Shown here: in pieces, positions 25,597 through 38,068 of the stretch
Layout: every line of letters starts with the position of its first letter
Numbering within the stretch: the first letter of the stretch is position 1
Source of the DNA: Avena insularis
Lineage: Eukaryota > Streptophyta > Magnoliopsida > Poales > Poaceae
Assembly (NCBI GenBank): GCA_023614405.1
Contig: CM042693.1
Location: forward strand, 153,094,731 to 153,158,730
Direction: 5' to 3'
Length of the DNA stretch: 64,000 nt
The notes under the pieces: generated by a model
Database searches by the model: none
What the model was told of the DNA's origin: nothing
Seen by the model: only the letters and a program-made list of their open reading frames with translations
Translations under genes and position numbers: made by a program

Positions 25597-28500
25597 ATGG
25601 GTCGCGTGGTCTACGCTAGTGATGTCCCTCTCATCCTTCTCGATGAGACTTGGATTCCGGCTTCGAAACCCGTGGCGACCTACACAATCATGTCAATCGG
25701 CGAGATCGATATCTATCTCGGTTTCGCTGAACCCGCCCAACCCACCCTTGAGGTGATGACCATGGCGAAAGAAAAATCCGGATCTACTTTATCCGTAGAG
25801 GCGGAAGAGTTAAGGGTCCCGGAGAAAATCAAACCCACCCAGCCCACTCATGTAGTGGAAGAAGAGGTGGAAGAAGAATCCAGATCCGATCTCTCTAGCG
25901 AGATCGGATATACAGAAGAGGAATACATCCGCTACGGATCCAGCTTTGCTGACGTCGAATCGGAAACCAAGTTATACAAGTACCTCAAGAACATGAACAA
26001 GAAGAAGCACTGTTTCGTGCACCACATAAGCACTAGATCCTACTTTGTTGATGTTGGAGCTGGTAACGACTCGGTCCAAGACGCAATCGAAGAAAATGCC
26101 GACTTACCTGGCTCCCCAGCAGAGTCAATCACGTCGCAGGAACTTCGAGACTTCGACAAAGAGATGGAGGAGTATGAACAAGAGCACGTCTCCAAACAAA
26201 TGCAAGGTGAGACAGAAACTCCTCCTAGTCCATATGATAGCATGGATGAAAGCTACACCTCGCAGGATGACATGGACACCGGAGATTCCTCCGAGGTCCA
26301 CAAACCAACCATGACGGGAAGTACCGACGGAAGTTTATCCCTCGGTACCTGACCAAAAGCCGTCTTTGCCACTGGTACGCACGTTAAGGTTACTAGGAGT
26401 TCAAAGAATAAGAAGAAGAACAACAAGAATCCGACACCGGCAGAGCCGAACGTCGAGGAAACCAATGAAGAAAAAATTGATGAAGAGATCAAGATGGAGA
26501 ATCAGGACGGAGATCCGATTAATCCCACCCCGATCAATCTCCTGTGGATGGACACGTTGTCACCAAGGGTGCAAGCGAAATATACGGAGATGCTCTCACG
26601 ATTCCAATCCCAACGGCTTCGAATCTTACGTCGGAGGCGCTGGAGAAAAGGGCTGAGGACCTGGAAAAACACCGCTTGTTTCTACTTGAAGAGGCCGTGC
26701 GCCTTGTTGAGATGAGACAGCAGTTAGACAGTGATCCTGCCAGATATCAGTCAGATTTCAAGCGACATCCAAACAAAACAAGGGAAGGTCCGTTTCTTGC
26801 TAACAAGAATCCGGATATCCACAAAGATCTATTTGACGGAAAATATGGAGAGAAGATCCGAGTCTACAGCACGCCGGTGGAAAACGCTGCTGTAGCTCGA
26901 GCCATCCTCCCCAACAATCCGTCTCCGCAGCAGGTCCAACAGTGCGTCGCGTTGCTAGACAAAGGATTAAAGGAGTAGAAAACGGCTGCGTCATTTAGTG
27001 GCAAGCTGCCTCAAAGTCCGAGTTTTTCCACACTGGCGCTGACCAAAGCGCTGATGTAAGACTCTGTAGGGATACGACTCAACGATATCGTCCCCATGGA
27101 GAAGAATAGAATTTAAGAACCGGCTCAAACAGCCACTCTCGCCTGCCGGCACGTGACTGGGCAAGAGTTATTCCGACTGCGGCCGAAGACGCCATCAGGG
27201 CAATGGTTCCTCATCAGGACCATCGTCGGCAAAACAACCGCCATAGAGAAGACCCAGAAACACGCCACCAGCGAGAGGAACAAGATCGGCTAAGGATGCC
27301 ACCACCAAGTCGTCCGGCTGGCAACACCGGACGAAGAGATGATCCGGGTCGTCCTGAATCTATTAGAGATGGTGCCCGAAGAAACAGGCATCAGAGTCAG
27401 CATAATGAGGCTCCACCGCCACCACCAAGAAACCCAGCCGGAAATAATCCACCTGGGCCTCCATCGCCTACCAGCAGCGACCATGAAGGATCAGGTCGTA
27501 GCCATGGGAGACGCAGGGGCGGAGGCGGGAATGGTGAGAGGAGAAGCAGAAATCTGACTCCACCGTGCAGAAGTCGTGAGCCTCCAAGGCGCAGATCTCT
27601 CTCGCCAAACGACGCTCACCATCGCATCGAATCAAACATAGAAGCGTGGTGGTACGAGGAGGAAGATGTGTAGGTGGGACCTAAGTGCTTTGGTCCAGGT
27701 ATACGTCAAACCAAATTTCTGGTTGACTTTGGCATTGCCAAGCATATTCAGCCCTATGACGGTGCAGCTCGACCAGATACTTGGCTCCAGGATTTTTTCC
27801 AGGCTTGCTGCATCGCCAAAGGAGGAAACAGCCTGGTTGTAGTCCGATATCTCCCACTGATGCTGAGGAAGAAGGCTCGATCATGGCTCAGTGAACTGCC
27901 AGAGAATTCAATCCATAACTGGTATGATATGCAAAGTGCGTTCTTTTCGAACTTCGGGGGAACATACAGGAGGCCCTGCACAGTCGGAGACTTGCAGCGT
28001 TGCACCCAAAGACCCGGAGAAACCTGCCAGGATTACCTCGGATGATGGATTGATACGAAGAACTCATGTGAAGGAGTAAACGAGCAAACTACGATAGAAG
28101 CTTTTATTGCAGGACTTCCAGTCGGACTTTTACGTCACAGGATGAAGCGTGACCACATCACAGATTTGGGAGAAATGATAGAGACGGCAAGCAAATATGC
28201 TGACACTGATGATGATTCAGAAGGGCTGCTAAATATTCTGGCCAATCTCAATGCGGCCAAACAGCCAAAGCAAACTCAGAAGCGCAAGAACACCTCGGAC
28301 AAAAAGTCGGCTCTAGACAACGCAGTTGTTAATGCAACATTCGGATCCGGAGGAAGAGGAGGGCGCGGAGGCGGCCGTGGTAGAGGCCGAGGAACTTCCC
28401 GAATCCAGGGCAGAGGAGACCAGCAACCCGGAAGAACCTATACCTGGGCTAATATTGCCAATAATCCCTGTGTCCACCACTTGGATAGTAACGGAGGATC

Positions 28501-28726
28501 TACCCACACAAATGCCGAGTGTTGTTTCAATGAAGACATCAAGAAAGACGAATCCGCTGGCTACAGAGCCAAGCAACGAAAAGGAAAGAAAAACTCCGAG
28601 AAAGGAAAGGAGCCCAAGGAAGATTCCGACACGGAAGAAGCGGAAGCCGCTGCAGATCCCAAGTCGGATGGAAAGAAGACTTTATCGACTAAGAAAGACG
28701 CATACATCTGCTTCCTTGGATCCTAA
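25597..28726 (+). pseudogene. Gag region of the Tat-like element
   Basis: The first frame starts at the ATG at 25597 (MGRVVYASDVPLILLDETW) and gives an acidic N-terminal part to a stop after 26350. Later pieces lie in shifted frames: a coiled-coil-like part (EALEKRAEDLEKHRLFLLEE, 26544-26978), an Arg/Pro-rich linker (27203-27673), and the capsid (27674-28045: TWLQDFFQACCIAKGG, RKKARSWLSELPENSI). The nucleocapsid-like end (28142-28726) has Gly/Arg repeats (GGRGGRGGGRGRGRG) and no zinc knuckle that I can see. Stops include a TGA after CQDYLG (28042-28047), a likely CGA to TGA. The protein would form the particle and bind RNA. Confidence 0.75.
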
Positions 28727-28812
28727 CCTGCTAAAGAAAAAAGGCGGTTCTTCGTGAGCTCAATGCCACGGTCCCGGCTGTTCCACAGTTCCTGGACTGG
28801 TCAGAGGTAACC

Positions 28813-29492
28813 GTCAACTTTGATCGTTCAAATCACCCGAGGAAAACACATCGTCGGGGAAAATATCCTCTGGTCGTCAATCCTCTTATTGATGGCTATG
28901 AGTTCTCAAAAACACTCATGGACGGTGGGAGCAGCATCAACATCCTCTACATTGAGATGCTCCACCGCATGAAGCTACACGAGAGCCAGTTGAGTTACAG
29001 CAGTGTAACTTTCCATGGCATTGTACCAGGGAGACAGGCGGATTCTCTGGGTGAGATTACTCTGGACGTGACATTCGGAACCCGAGATAATTATCGTTCC
29101 GAGCCACTCTCTTTGAGGTGGTACCGTTCAAAAGTGCTTACCACGCCATCTTCAGGCATCCGGCTTATTGGGCGTTCATGGCCCATCCCTGTTACATTTA
29201 CAACATGATCAAACTTCCAGGTCGAAAGGGCGTAATCACCGTACGAGGAAATCCAAGGAAGGCGCGAGAGTGTGATGAAGGATCTACCGCCTTCGCCGAA
29301 ACCGTGCTGCATGGCGAGGAGTACCAGGAGATCAAGAAGACCATCAATCCGTCCAAGATGCCCGCTACGAAGAACGAGGTGCTGAAGCCAAGTTTGCAGT
29401 TCAAGGCGTCAGAAGAGACGAAGAAGACGTCGTTGAAGGAAGATGATCCCTCCAAGACGACGAACATAGGGGTAGGCTTAGGCCACGCATAG
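28813..29492 (+). pseudogene. Aspartic protease region of the Tat-like element
   Basis: A frame reads NHPRKTHRRGKYPLVVNPLI, then the active-site motif TLMDGGSSINILYIE. A frameshift near 29110 leads to the conserved VVPFKSAYHAIF and later KGVITVRGNPRKA. It is broken but collinear with Tat-lineage polyproteins, just upstream of RT. Confidence 0.75.
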
Positions 29493-30887
29493 GAAAGCAC
29501 GCTCCTCGAGTTCTTCAAAGCTAATAGTGATATATTCGCATGGCAGCCATCTGACATGACCGAAGTACCTAGGGAACTTGCCGAGAACTCTCTTAATGCG
29601 TACCCAGACGCTAAACCCGCCAAACAGTCCTTATGACGGTTTGGTGATGAAAAGCGCAAAGCAATAGCCAAGGAATTAGCCTGCCTAGAGTTAGCGGATT
29701 TCATAACAAAGGTCATCCATACAGATTGGGTGGCAAATCATGTACTCGTCCCTAAAAAGGACAACATTGATTTAAGGATGTGTGTTGATTACACCGGTTT
29801 GAACAAGGCATTCCCAAAAGAACCATTCCCTTTGCCAAGAATCGATCAAGTTATCGACTCAATGGCAGGGTCGGAACTACTCTGTTTTCTCGACGCATAT
29901 TCCGAATATCACCAAATACCGATGAAAAAGTCGGATCAAATTAAGACGTCTTTCGTCACTCCTTTCAGAACCTTCTGCTACAAAACTATGCCTTTTGGCT
30001 TAAAGAATGCAGGAGCAACATATCAACGTACCATGCAACGTTGTCTCAATGACCAAATCGGACGCAACGTCCATGTATACACAGATGACATAGCAGTTAT
30101 GTCCAAAAAGAAGGAAAATTTAATTTCCGACTTGGATGAAATGTTTTCTAGTCTACGAAAATTCAATATGATGCTAAATCCAAAGAAGTGCTTCTTTGAA
30201 ATTCCAGCCGGAAAATTTTTAGGTTTCATCGTCCCCGAGCGAGCCATAGAGGTGAACCGGGACAAAATCAAGGCTATCTTAAACATTACCAGGCCGACTC
30301 ACCTGAAGGACGTACAACGCCTCACTGTTTGCATTGCAGCGGTGAGTCGGTTCGTCAGCCGGCTCGGTGAAAGAGCCGCATCTTTGTACAAACACTTGAA
30401 AAAAACCGACAAATTTATCTAGACCCCAGAACCCGAAACTGCCCGGCAAAATTTGAAAGATTTACTTTCAAACCCACCAGTTCTCGCAGCGCCAGAACCT
30501 CAGGAACCTATGTTACTCTACATTGCAGCGACCAACAAGGTCATAAGCGTGGTAATAGTAGTTGAGCGTGAGGAAGAAGGCCACGAACATAAGGTGCAGC
30601 GGCCAACTTATTATCTAAGTGAGGTCCTGACAGAATCAAAGCAACGATATCCACATCATCAAAAGCTAGCCTATGGAGTGTTTTTTGCATCTAGAAAGCT
30701 ACGCCACTATTTTCAAGAGCACAAGATCACAGTGGTGAGCACCGCTCCCCTGCGAGATATAATCAATAACCGCGACGCCATAGGACGTGTCGCAAAGTGG
30801 GGAATAGAGCTTGCAGCTTTTGACATTGAGTACAAACTACGTATAGGAATCAAATCCCAAATTCTTGCCGACTTTGTTGTTGATTAG
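29493..30887 (+). pseudogene. Reverse transcriptase and first RNase H of the Tat-like element
   Basis: RT begins with the N-terminal part (FFKANSDIFAWQPSDM) and reads through VPKKDNIDLRMCVDYTGLNK, MPFGLKNAGATYQR and the catalytic box YTDDIAV (usually YVDD). It stops at TAG 30421. The RNase H-like domain linked to RT continues at 30453-30887 (YIAATNKVISVV, ILADFVVD). Several stops, for example after PAKQSL at about 29636, show decay. The YTDD box keeps both aspartates. Confidence 0.85.
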
Positions 30888-31616
30888 ACAGAAACGGCAG
30901 AAAATTTAGGCCCTCCGGACTCGGAATTTTGGACCCTTCACTTCGACGGATCAAAAGCATGAGGAGGCTCGGGGGATGGCGTGGTGCTCAAATCACCCCA
31001 AGGATATAAGTTGTTCTATGTGTTGCAAATACACATCACGGCAACCAATAATATTGCCGAGTACGAAGCACTGCTACATGGAATACGCATGGCCAAAAAC
31101 ATTGGCATATCAAGACTCATGTGTTACGGAGACTCAGATTTAGTTGCTCAGCAAGTATCCGATATCTGCAACACAAACAAGCACATGGAAGCTTACAAGG
31201 CAGTCGTGGAGGAACTATCCAAATTGTTCGAGGGTTTTGAGGTTCAACACATCCCTCGAGCAGAAAATGAGGAAGCAGATGCACTATCAAGAATAGGCTC
31301 TGCGCGGAAACAAGTACCGGATGGAGCTTTCCTAGAGCATTTAAGGGTCCCCTCCATAATCGGAGTTGATGAGGACTATCCAACGAAATCCGACTCACCT
31401 CTAATAGCAGTTATGGATGTAATTCCCAGCTGGACAAAACCCTATCTGGATTTCCTGATAGACGGAAAAATACCTAAAGACGAAGTCTTGAGCCGGCAGA
31501 TTGTCCAACGAGCAAAATCCTACACTATAATAAATGGTGAGCTCTATAAACGGAGTGTTTCTGGCATGTTTCAGAGATGTATTTCCTCGGAAGAAGGGGT
31601 GGAAATCCTAAGATAA
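30888..31616 (+). pseudogene. Second (archaeal-type) RNase H and integrase N-terminal linker
   Basis: After the first RNase H a second RNase H fold is readable: LHFDGSKA with its Asp, then a TGA at about 30960, NNIAEYEALLHG with Glu, YGDSDLVAQQ with Asp, and NEEADALSR with Asp. Such an extra RNase H between RT-RNase H and integrase is a known trait of the Tat/Ogre lineage. The frame ends at a TAA after GVEILR (31614). Confidence 0.75.
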
Positions 31617-32700
31617 ATCCACAAAGGCGAGTGTGGTCATCATGTTGCAGCCAGATTCTTAGTGGCAAAAGCTTTTCGACACGGATTCTTTTGGCTTACA
31701 GCTAATGCGGATGCCGATAAACTGGTCAAAACGTGCAAAGGCTGCCAAAAGTACGCTCATCAGGCACATGTTACGGCTGAACGGCTGCGAACAACCCCTA
31801 TTACATGGCCGTTCGCGATCTGGGAGCATGATATGGTAAGGTCGTTTCGCACGGCAAAATATGGATTTACTCGCATACTAGTGATGGTGGATAAATTTAC
31901 AAAATGCATTGAGGCTAAACCCGTAACAAGTTGCGATGGAGACACAGCCAGAAGATTCGTCGAGGACGTAATCATCAGATTCAGATATCCGCACAGTATA
32001 ATTACTGACAACGGGAGCAACTTTTCCATGGTTGAGCTTGCCGAATTCTGCGAAGAGCAAGGGATCTGACTCGATATTGCATCAGTCGCACATCCACAAG
32101 CCAATGGACAAGTTGAAAGAACTAATGGCCTTATTCTAAAAGGAATCCGACCTCGCCTCGAGGCACTGCTTCGTCGGGCCACGGGGGCTTGGGCGGAAGA
32201 ATTACCGTCTGTGATTTGGAGCTTACGTACAACTCCCAACAGGTCAACCGGCTATACTCTTTTCTTCTTGGTCTATGGTGCAGAAGCAGTTCTTCCAAGT
32301 GATCTGATTCATCAAGCTCCACGAGTCAAGGCGTATATCGAAGAAGATACAGAAGTTTCTCGGCAAGATGATCTCGATATAATCGAAGAAGTACGCTGCT
32401 CGAAGCGAGATCTACACCTATCGCCAAGTTGCGCAAGTATCATAGTCAGAGAGTACAAAACCATTCTTTCAGAAAAGGCGATTTGGTTCTCAGACTTGTG
32501 CAAAATAGAAAGCACAAACTTCCCCAATTTGGGAAGGACCTTTTATGGTTAGCGGAGTTCTGCATAATGGGTCATATTATTTAACCGACATGAGACCAGT
32601 CAAGGAAAGACCTGATACTCAGAAAAGGAAGAGAGCTGCTGGCAGCACAAACCCGAATGAAATAGACCGTCCATGGAATATTGCACAGCTACATCCCTTC
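31617..32700 (+). pseudogene. Integrase of the Tat-like element
   Basis: The zinc-binding HHCC part (HKGECGHH, KTCKGCQ) is followed by the core. The catalytic residues are present: WEHDMVRSF, IITDNGSNF and GQVERTNG. A TGA at 32067-32069 stands where CGA (Arg, GIRLDIASVAHP) is usual. The C-terminal region (32211-32552) reads RTTPNRSTGYTLFFLVYG and breaks up after 32552. The enzyme would insert the cDNA; this copy is dead. Confidence 0.82.
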
Positions 32701-33303
32701 TATTCTTAGTTATATTTCCTTGTAATCATATATGTACATGTTCAAAGTGAAATAAAGTATTGGTTTCCTCATATTGTTATCTTTGAGACGTTTTTGCCAT
32801 CTTATTTCGAAAAGAGCATGTAACTTTTTAAAAAATCCAAGAATGCTTGAAAGTACTTTATGCTCATATTCGTTCTGGTTACGATTTTTGAATATCTAAA
32901 AATGTTACCTTAGGGTACAAAGTTTAAATTATTGTCTATACTTTGATTCTTTATCTGATTGCTTAGACATGGACATTTTCCGAGTAATGAGTTGTTGGTA
33001 CTGGAAGCCGGCTTTGTTTCCGAGTTTAAACTGGTTTAGCAATTGCACTCCGTTGCTCGGCAAAGTTTCCGTGCTAAAGGTTGGCCGGCCCATGAAAGGG
33101 ACGAGGCAGAGAGCTAGATAAACCGATAAGTATAGGCATAAAAAACACAAAGTGCTTGAGAAATTTTCAAGCACATGCATAAAAATATATAAACAAAAAA
33201 TTGCTAAGATAGTAAAGGCATCATTTTTTATAGGCCAGCACAAAATAAAATATTGTATCCATCATTACATTGCCATAAGTTCAAGATAATGCATAGCAAA
33301 TGT

Positions 33304-36300
33304 TTATGCTGCAGGTGGTGGTGCTGAAGCAGGTGGAGCATTAGAGTCAACAGCAGTGTCACCCTCGATCTCAGACTCGGAAGCATTGCTGATTTCTGGC
33401 TCTTGAGGCGAAGGAGCCGCGGCGACGGATTCGAAGAATGGCGTCGTGTAGTTGGTCATCTCCGCCACCTGACAAGCGTAACCTGCACAAGATTCTTGGA
33501 TGGCCTTGATGTCCTGCGGGTTACCCTCATCATCCTTCTTGGCAATGCCCTTGGTGATGTGCTAGATTTCCATCTCGCGATGGTGGCTCATCACCATGGT
33601 CAGAGTTGTTTGCGCAGCAGTCCGAGCGTAGGAAATCTTATAGTCTTCGATCAATTTCGGAATCTCCTTGACCTTGTCCCTCACCTCGTGCACTGACAGT
33701 GTGTGCCAGTCGGAAAGCTTGACGGCTTCGCCAGCCTCTTCTAGAGTTTGGCGGAAGTTAAACAAGACATCTCCAACGAGCTTGATGCGCTCGAGGCGAG
33801 GTTCGGAGGTGGGAGAATCGTAAAGATTCATGGGGGCTGGGAAAGAACCAAAAAGTCAAAATTCGGCTGAAAATAAAGTCGAAAAATCAAGCAACAAAAG
33901 TAAAAGAAAGATTCGGAAATCTTACCTAGCACAGAGTGATTCCATTGTGCATGCTCCTTGCAGAGACTGTTCAGTTCACTAGCTGAGGCTTGGACAAGAT
34001 CCCTCTGAATATCAAAATCCTTATTGAGATCAGATATTTCTTTATCTCGGAGGGCTATGAGCTTCTCGACCCTCACGGTCTCGTGGTTGCTTGACTCCAG
34101 ACAGCGGCTACAGATTTCTCCGATTCCAAAGTTAGCTTCTCAAGCTTTTCCCGTAGTTCGGCATTTTCTGCCTATAAGACTTTGAAGTTTTCGGCTTGCT
34201 CCACCATCTTGCTAGAATGACATAACAGTTCTGCAAAGATAAAAATATCAGTCGGACAAAACAAGTTTGACTATGAAGATAATTGGCAAAGAAGAAGTCA
34301 GAAAAGTTCACCTGCTTCATCTTTTTCAACTTTCAACTTTGAATTCTCAAAGCGCAAAGCCTTGATTTCTTTACGCTTATTGCTAATATTCTTGAGCAAT
34401 TCCTGGTTGGAAGATGCACTTTTCTGTAAGTTTAGAGACGGAATACCGTCAGATGGCTACTAAGACTCGGGCTGCAAATTTAACTTGGTAAAATTATAGC
34501 ACGAGCCTTGGGGGCTACACTACATCGTTCTTTTGCAACCTAAAAGCATCAATTTGGAATCCAGCGATGTTTATCCTACTTTATGCTTGGGGACTAGAGG
34601 ATATGATAATAAATGCAAATAACAATCAAAAACTTACAATGTGTTCCAGGTGCATCTTTTCAAATATGAGTTTGGTGTTGTGAAACACCTTCTCGGTAAG
34701 GGTGAGGGACGGAACATCCATCGCTGGGAGTTCGCCAGATGCGACTTTAGCATCCCGGACCAAAATTTGGTCCAGGAGGCTAACCAGCTTGATGTCTTCC
34801 TCCTCTTGGCTCGCTGCCTCTAGGGTCAAGATTTGCTTCTCAAGACTGGATTGAGCCAGTCTCAGGATCTCTTCTTTTCTTTCCTCTTGAGGCCAGGGAC
34901 AGCAGAGTCAACCACCTTATGCATCATTCATGTAGGCATTACCATGGGATCATTACCCTTGACAGGTTCACCCTTGTCAGTTGCCTGGTCATCAAAGGTG
35001 ACCAGGGCTTTCGAGGTTTTTCCAGTATCAGGGGATGCAGAAGCTCCCTGTGCTAATGGAGTAATGGATAGGGTTGATGGCGGCACAGCAGGGGAAATGA
35101 CAAGCTTTTGCTGACGCATCTGCTTGCCCGACTTGCTGTTCGGCTTTATCTTGCTCTTCAACGCTGATTTAACTCTAAGAACACGAAAATCCAAAATATT
35201 AGGTGTGCTCTGGAAAGAAAACAAAGGTACAGGAGTACTGAAAATAAAGGATAGGGTGCTTACTTTTTAACTACTAGTAGCACTTGGCTACCAGCAGCAA
35301 CAACTTCCTTCGCCTTACGCTTCTTGGAGGCGGGGACGGCAACTTCTTGCACCTCATCATCCTCCGTCGCCTCCGGGTCGTCTGAAGCATAGCCCTCTAG
35401 TGGATCTAGCTCGGACTCGGAGAGTTTCTCTAGCTGACAAAGTCGAAAAGCATCAATGAAAATAGAGTCAGAGAAAGAACAGAAAAGAACGACAAAATGC
35501 AAAAGGCAGTCGAAATATTTACCGGAGTCAGAGGAGGGTTGGATGTACACATCTTCATGGAAACTTCCAAAACTTTTTGTTCCACTCTTTCCTTGATCAA
35601 ATATTGCATGAGGGTCTTGTAGTCCTTCGCCGAAAGCCGGCTTGGGCTGATCTTCATGCTGTCCTTCTTGTCGTCGGTGAATTGGTGCATGAGGCGATCT
35701 CCATGGTGCTGGAGAAGTTGAATCCGGCGCTCCAGCCAACAGTGGATCAAGTCGGATCCACGGAGCCACATGTTCTTCATAAAAATTCGATCCGCCTCTT
35801 GGCGAGGATCAAAATATCCGACAGCTCCAGTGCCTCTGCGTCCCGTGAGTCTTGGTGGGGGGCGGCGCCATTTATAAATGCCGGAAGACCTTCCGCCTTT
35901 CCAGGAGCCGGAATATCCTTATGATAGAAGAAAGTTCCGGCCAAGCGTTTGACGGAATCACTAGCGTTAATCCTAGGATAGATCTGATTCCTCCTAAGGA
36001 CTAAGCTAAGAGTGTCGGTGACATAAGGCACACCGGCACTGATGGAATTCTTCCGAGTACCATAGTAGTACCGGAAAAGAGTGAGACTCGGCCTAATGCT
36101 AAGAAACCCCTCGCACAAAGCTGCGTGAGTGCTGAGCTCAAGCAGGGAGTTGGGAGGAAGGTTATGGAGTTGCACACCATAGTGATTGAGGATCTCGACG
36201 AGGAAGTTCGATGGTGGCAGGCTGAGGCCGCGGTCGACGTGAGTGCCGAACAGCACCCTCTCGCCGTCGAGTGGCGTGGGGACGGCGTGTCCTGAGGCGC

Positions 36301-36454
36301 TCCGCCACGCACCGGCAACGATGAACCCTTCGTCCTCCATGAATTGGAGCTCCGTGTTATCCATGGCGCTGGGGATCCAAAGACCCCGCATTTTCTTATC
36401 TTCCGCTGCCGATGAACCCGCCGTTGCCGCTCCTGAGGACGAGGCAGAGGCCAT
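33304..36454 (-). pseudogene. Antisense Transposase_28 (gypsy-type) gene in the Tat-like element
   Basis: The start is ATG at 36454 (MASASSSGAATAGSS); an upstream in-frame start at about 36502 is less likely. Exon 1 carries the Transposase_28-type core: FIVAGAWRS, RGLSLPPSNFLVEILNHYGV, NLPPNSLLELSTHAALCEGF. A one-base loss in a T run near 35780 shifts the frame, and reading resumes at KNMWLRGSDLIHCWLERR. Splice sites can be read at about 35520 (GTAAAT donor) and 35432 (CAG acceptor, then LEKLSESELDPLEGY). Further exons towards 33304 are Lys-rich or coiled-coil-like (RLERIKLVGDVLFNFRQTLE) and end NAPPASAPPPAA. The name is historical; no transposase activity is shown. It lies after integrase and faces the sense genes. 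Confidence 0.75.
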
Positions 36455-36639
36455 AGATCTTGGAGGAAATGGCTGGTGGGGTAAGGAGAGATTTTTTCTC
36501 AACGGTGTGTAGGTGGGAACTGGTGCGGTGCGCTCGAGGAGTACGAGGAAGCAATGAATGAATCGATGGAGAGGTGAATCTGAGAGAAAGGGTTTTCTCC
36601 CCCTCTTTATTTACCTTTACATCAATATTCATGCGGTGA

Positions 36640-37025
36640 CACGCGCGATTATCGCCATGCGTATAGGAGAGGGGGAGTTAGCTTCCTCGCGACTCTTTCG
36701 CCCCCTCGATTTTCGTGCAGGCATTGAAACGGTGTTCTGTTCCTTAAAGAATGGACCCACCAACGGTCATGCTGATGGAAATCCTGTCAAAGACAGACCA
36801 GGTCACAAAAGTTGTCATTTCGCACGCCGCTGAAAAAACCGTCTTATGTTTCAAATCAAGCGGAGGAAAGAATAAGGTCAGAACAATATATATCTGACTC
36901 AGTTGACTCGGAATCCTACATTAATGAATGAAGTTTTCGGGAACCCATCAAGATTCTCAAGTCGAAGAAACCATCAAGCTAGACGATTTATCCGACTTCA
37001 GATCTTGGAGACTTCCGGGCGCTAC
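36640..37025 (+). other. Non-coding 3' part of the Tat-like element
   Basis: Between the promoter side of the antisense gene and the 3' LTR there is no convincing ORF. The last bases before the LTR (CCGGGCGCTAC) correspond to the weak polypurine-like motif GGGGGCTAC typical of Tat elements. Confidence 0.5.
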
Positions 37026-37548
37026 TGTTGGGGATATACTTTCCAGGTATACCCACAGGACTCGTTGACCAGGGTGGCCCACCAACCGGTTAGAGCTTTG
37101 CTTCACGGGCGGCCCAGTCAGAGAAAGAGGAGGAAACAGTTCCGGCTACGACTAGGCCCATAAGAGTTACCGACTTAGGCCTATAGTATTACTCGTAGTC
37201 CAAGATGTATATAGTTACCGACTCTGTAACGTAGCCGGATAGGTCTCTCCCTGTAATCCTAGGCCCCGGTGACTATATAAACCAGCCATATGGGATCCTT
37301 TAGGGCAACCAATCAATCGTACACCACAATCAACTCTCACAGACGAACCTCTCTTGTAATCCATTTTAACATCCGGCTTACGCTAATATATTACTGGGTT
37401 GCTAGCAGGAGTAGGATCTGATCAGCGCAGTCGGATCTGAACCTGGGTAACTTGTGCTCACCGCTCCTGGAACATCCAACGTCTCACACCCCATCCTTCC
37501 AACGCCACTAGGACCCCCTATGGCGTACTTGTCGACAATCCGACGACA
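37026..37548 (+). repeat. 3' LTR of the Tat-like element
   Basis: Direct repeat of 25006-25527 with the same TG..CA ends and several substitutions in the first 60 bases. Confidence 0.9.
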
Positions 37549-37860
37549 TTTTCCTTTAGTTTCTCCCATGTCAACAAGTCAGAATCTCTTTTCTGGCACC
37601 ATTACCACTTGTATTTCACTATCTCTTCGTCGAACTAGTGCACCTATACACTTGACAAGTGTATTGGGTGTGTTGGGGACACAAAAGACTTCTTGTATCT
37701 TGATTGCAGGGTTGCTTGAGAGGGAATACCTTTGACCACTTCCTCCCTGAGTTCGATAAACCTTGGGTAATCCACTTAAGGGAAACTTGCTGATGTTCTA
37801 CAAACCTTTTCGCTTGGAGGCCTAACAACTGTATACAAGAATAGAAGTGCGTAGACATCA
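37549..37860 (+). mobile_element. Athila-type (Sabrina/WHAM-like) 5' LTR, second segment
   Basis: Resumes the LTR begun at 23823 and ends GACATCA at 37860, ten bases before a TGGCGC primer site. Segments such as AACCTTGGGTAATCCACTTA and GGGAAACTTGCTGATGTTCT are familiar from Triticeae Athila LTRs. Confidence 0.75.
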
Positions 37861-37978
37861 AGCTATTTTCTGGCGCTGTTGCTGGGGAGGAAAGGTAAAA
37901 GGCACTCACACACGTTACCCCACGGCAACAGCAAGACAGAAAGCTATTTTCTGGCGCCATCGCCGGGGAGGTAAGGTA
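37861..37978 (+). repeat. Duplicated primer-binding region of the Athila-like element
   Basis: AGCTATTTTCTGGCGCTGTT at 37861 and AGCTATTTTCTGGCGCCATC at 37942 are two copies 81 bases apart. Each is followed by GGGGAGG and GGTAAA. The TGGCGC core is an Athila-type primer site. Confidence 0.75.
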
Positions 37979-38068
37979 AAATGTACTCACATCCTCTTAG
38001 TGTGTGAGTGCTCGAAGTTATTTCCTTTAGATTCTGCAATTTTGTTTTTTTATTTCTAGTTAGGCTTA

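Larger units (their letters stand above)
25006..37548 (+). mobile_element. Tat-lineage Ty3/gypsy retrotransposon, 12.5 kb
   Basis: Direct repeats 25006-25527 and 37026-37548 (522 and 523 bp, TGTTGGGGATATACTT to CCGACGACA) bound it. A TGGCGCCC primer site follows the left LTR. Plus-strand order is gag, protease, RT, RNase H, a second RNase H and integrase; a long 3' part then carries an antisense Transposase_28 gene. The second RNase H and the antisense gene are typical of the plant Tat lineage. Flanks TTTGT and TTTTC match at only three of five bases, so the target duplication has decayed. All sense ORFs contain stops or frameshifts. It sits inside the Athila-like LTR. Confidence 0.88.

Noticed and set aside
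25268..25756. 162-codon ORF starting inside the Tat LTR
   Set aside because: It spans the LTR, primer site and gag leader in a frame other than gag; not conserved in the second LTR context.
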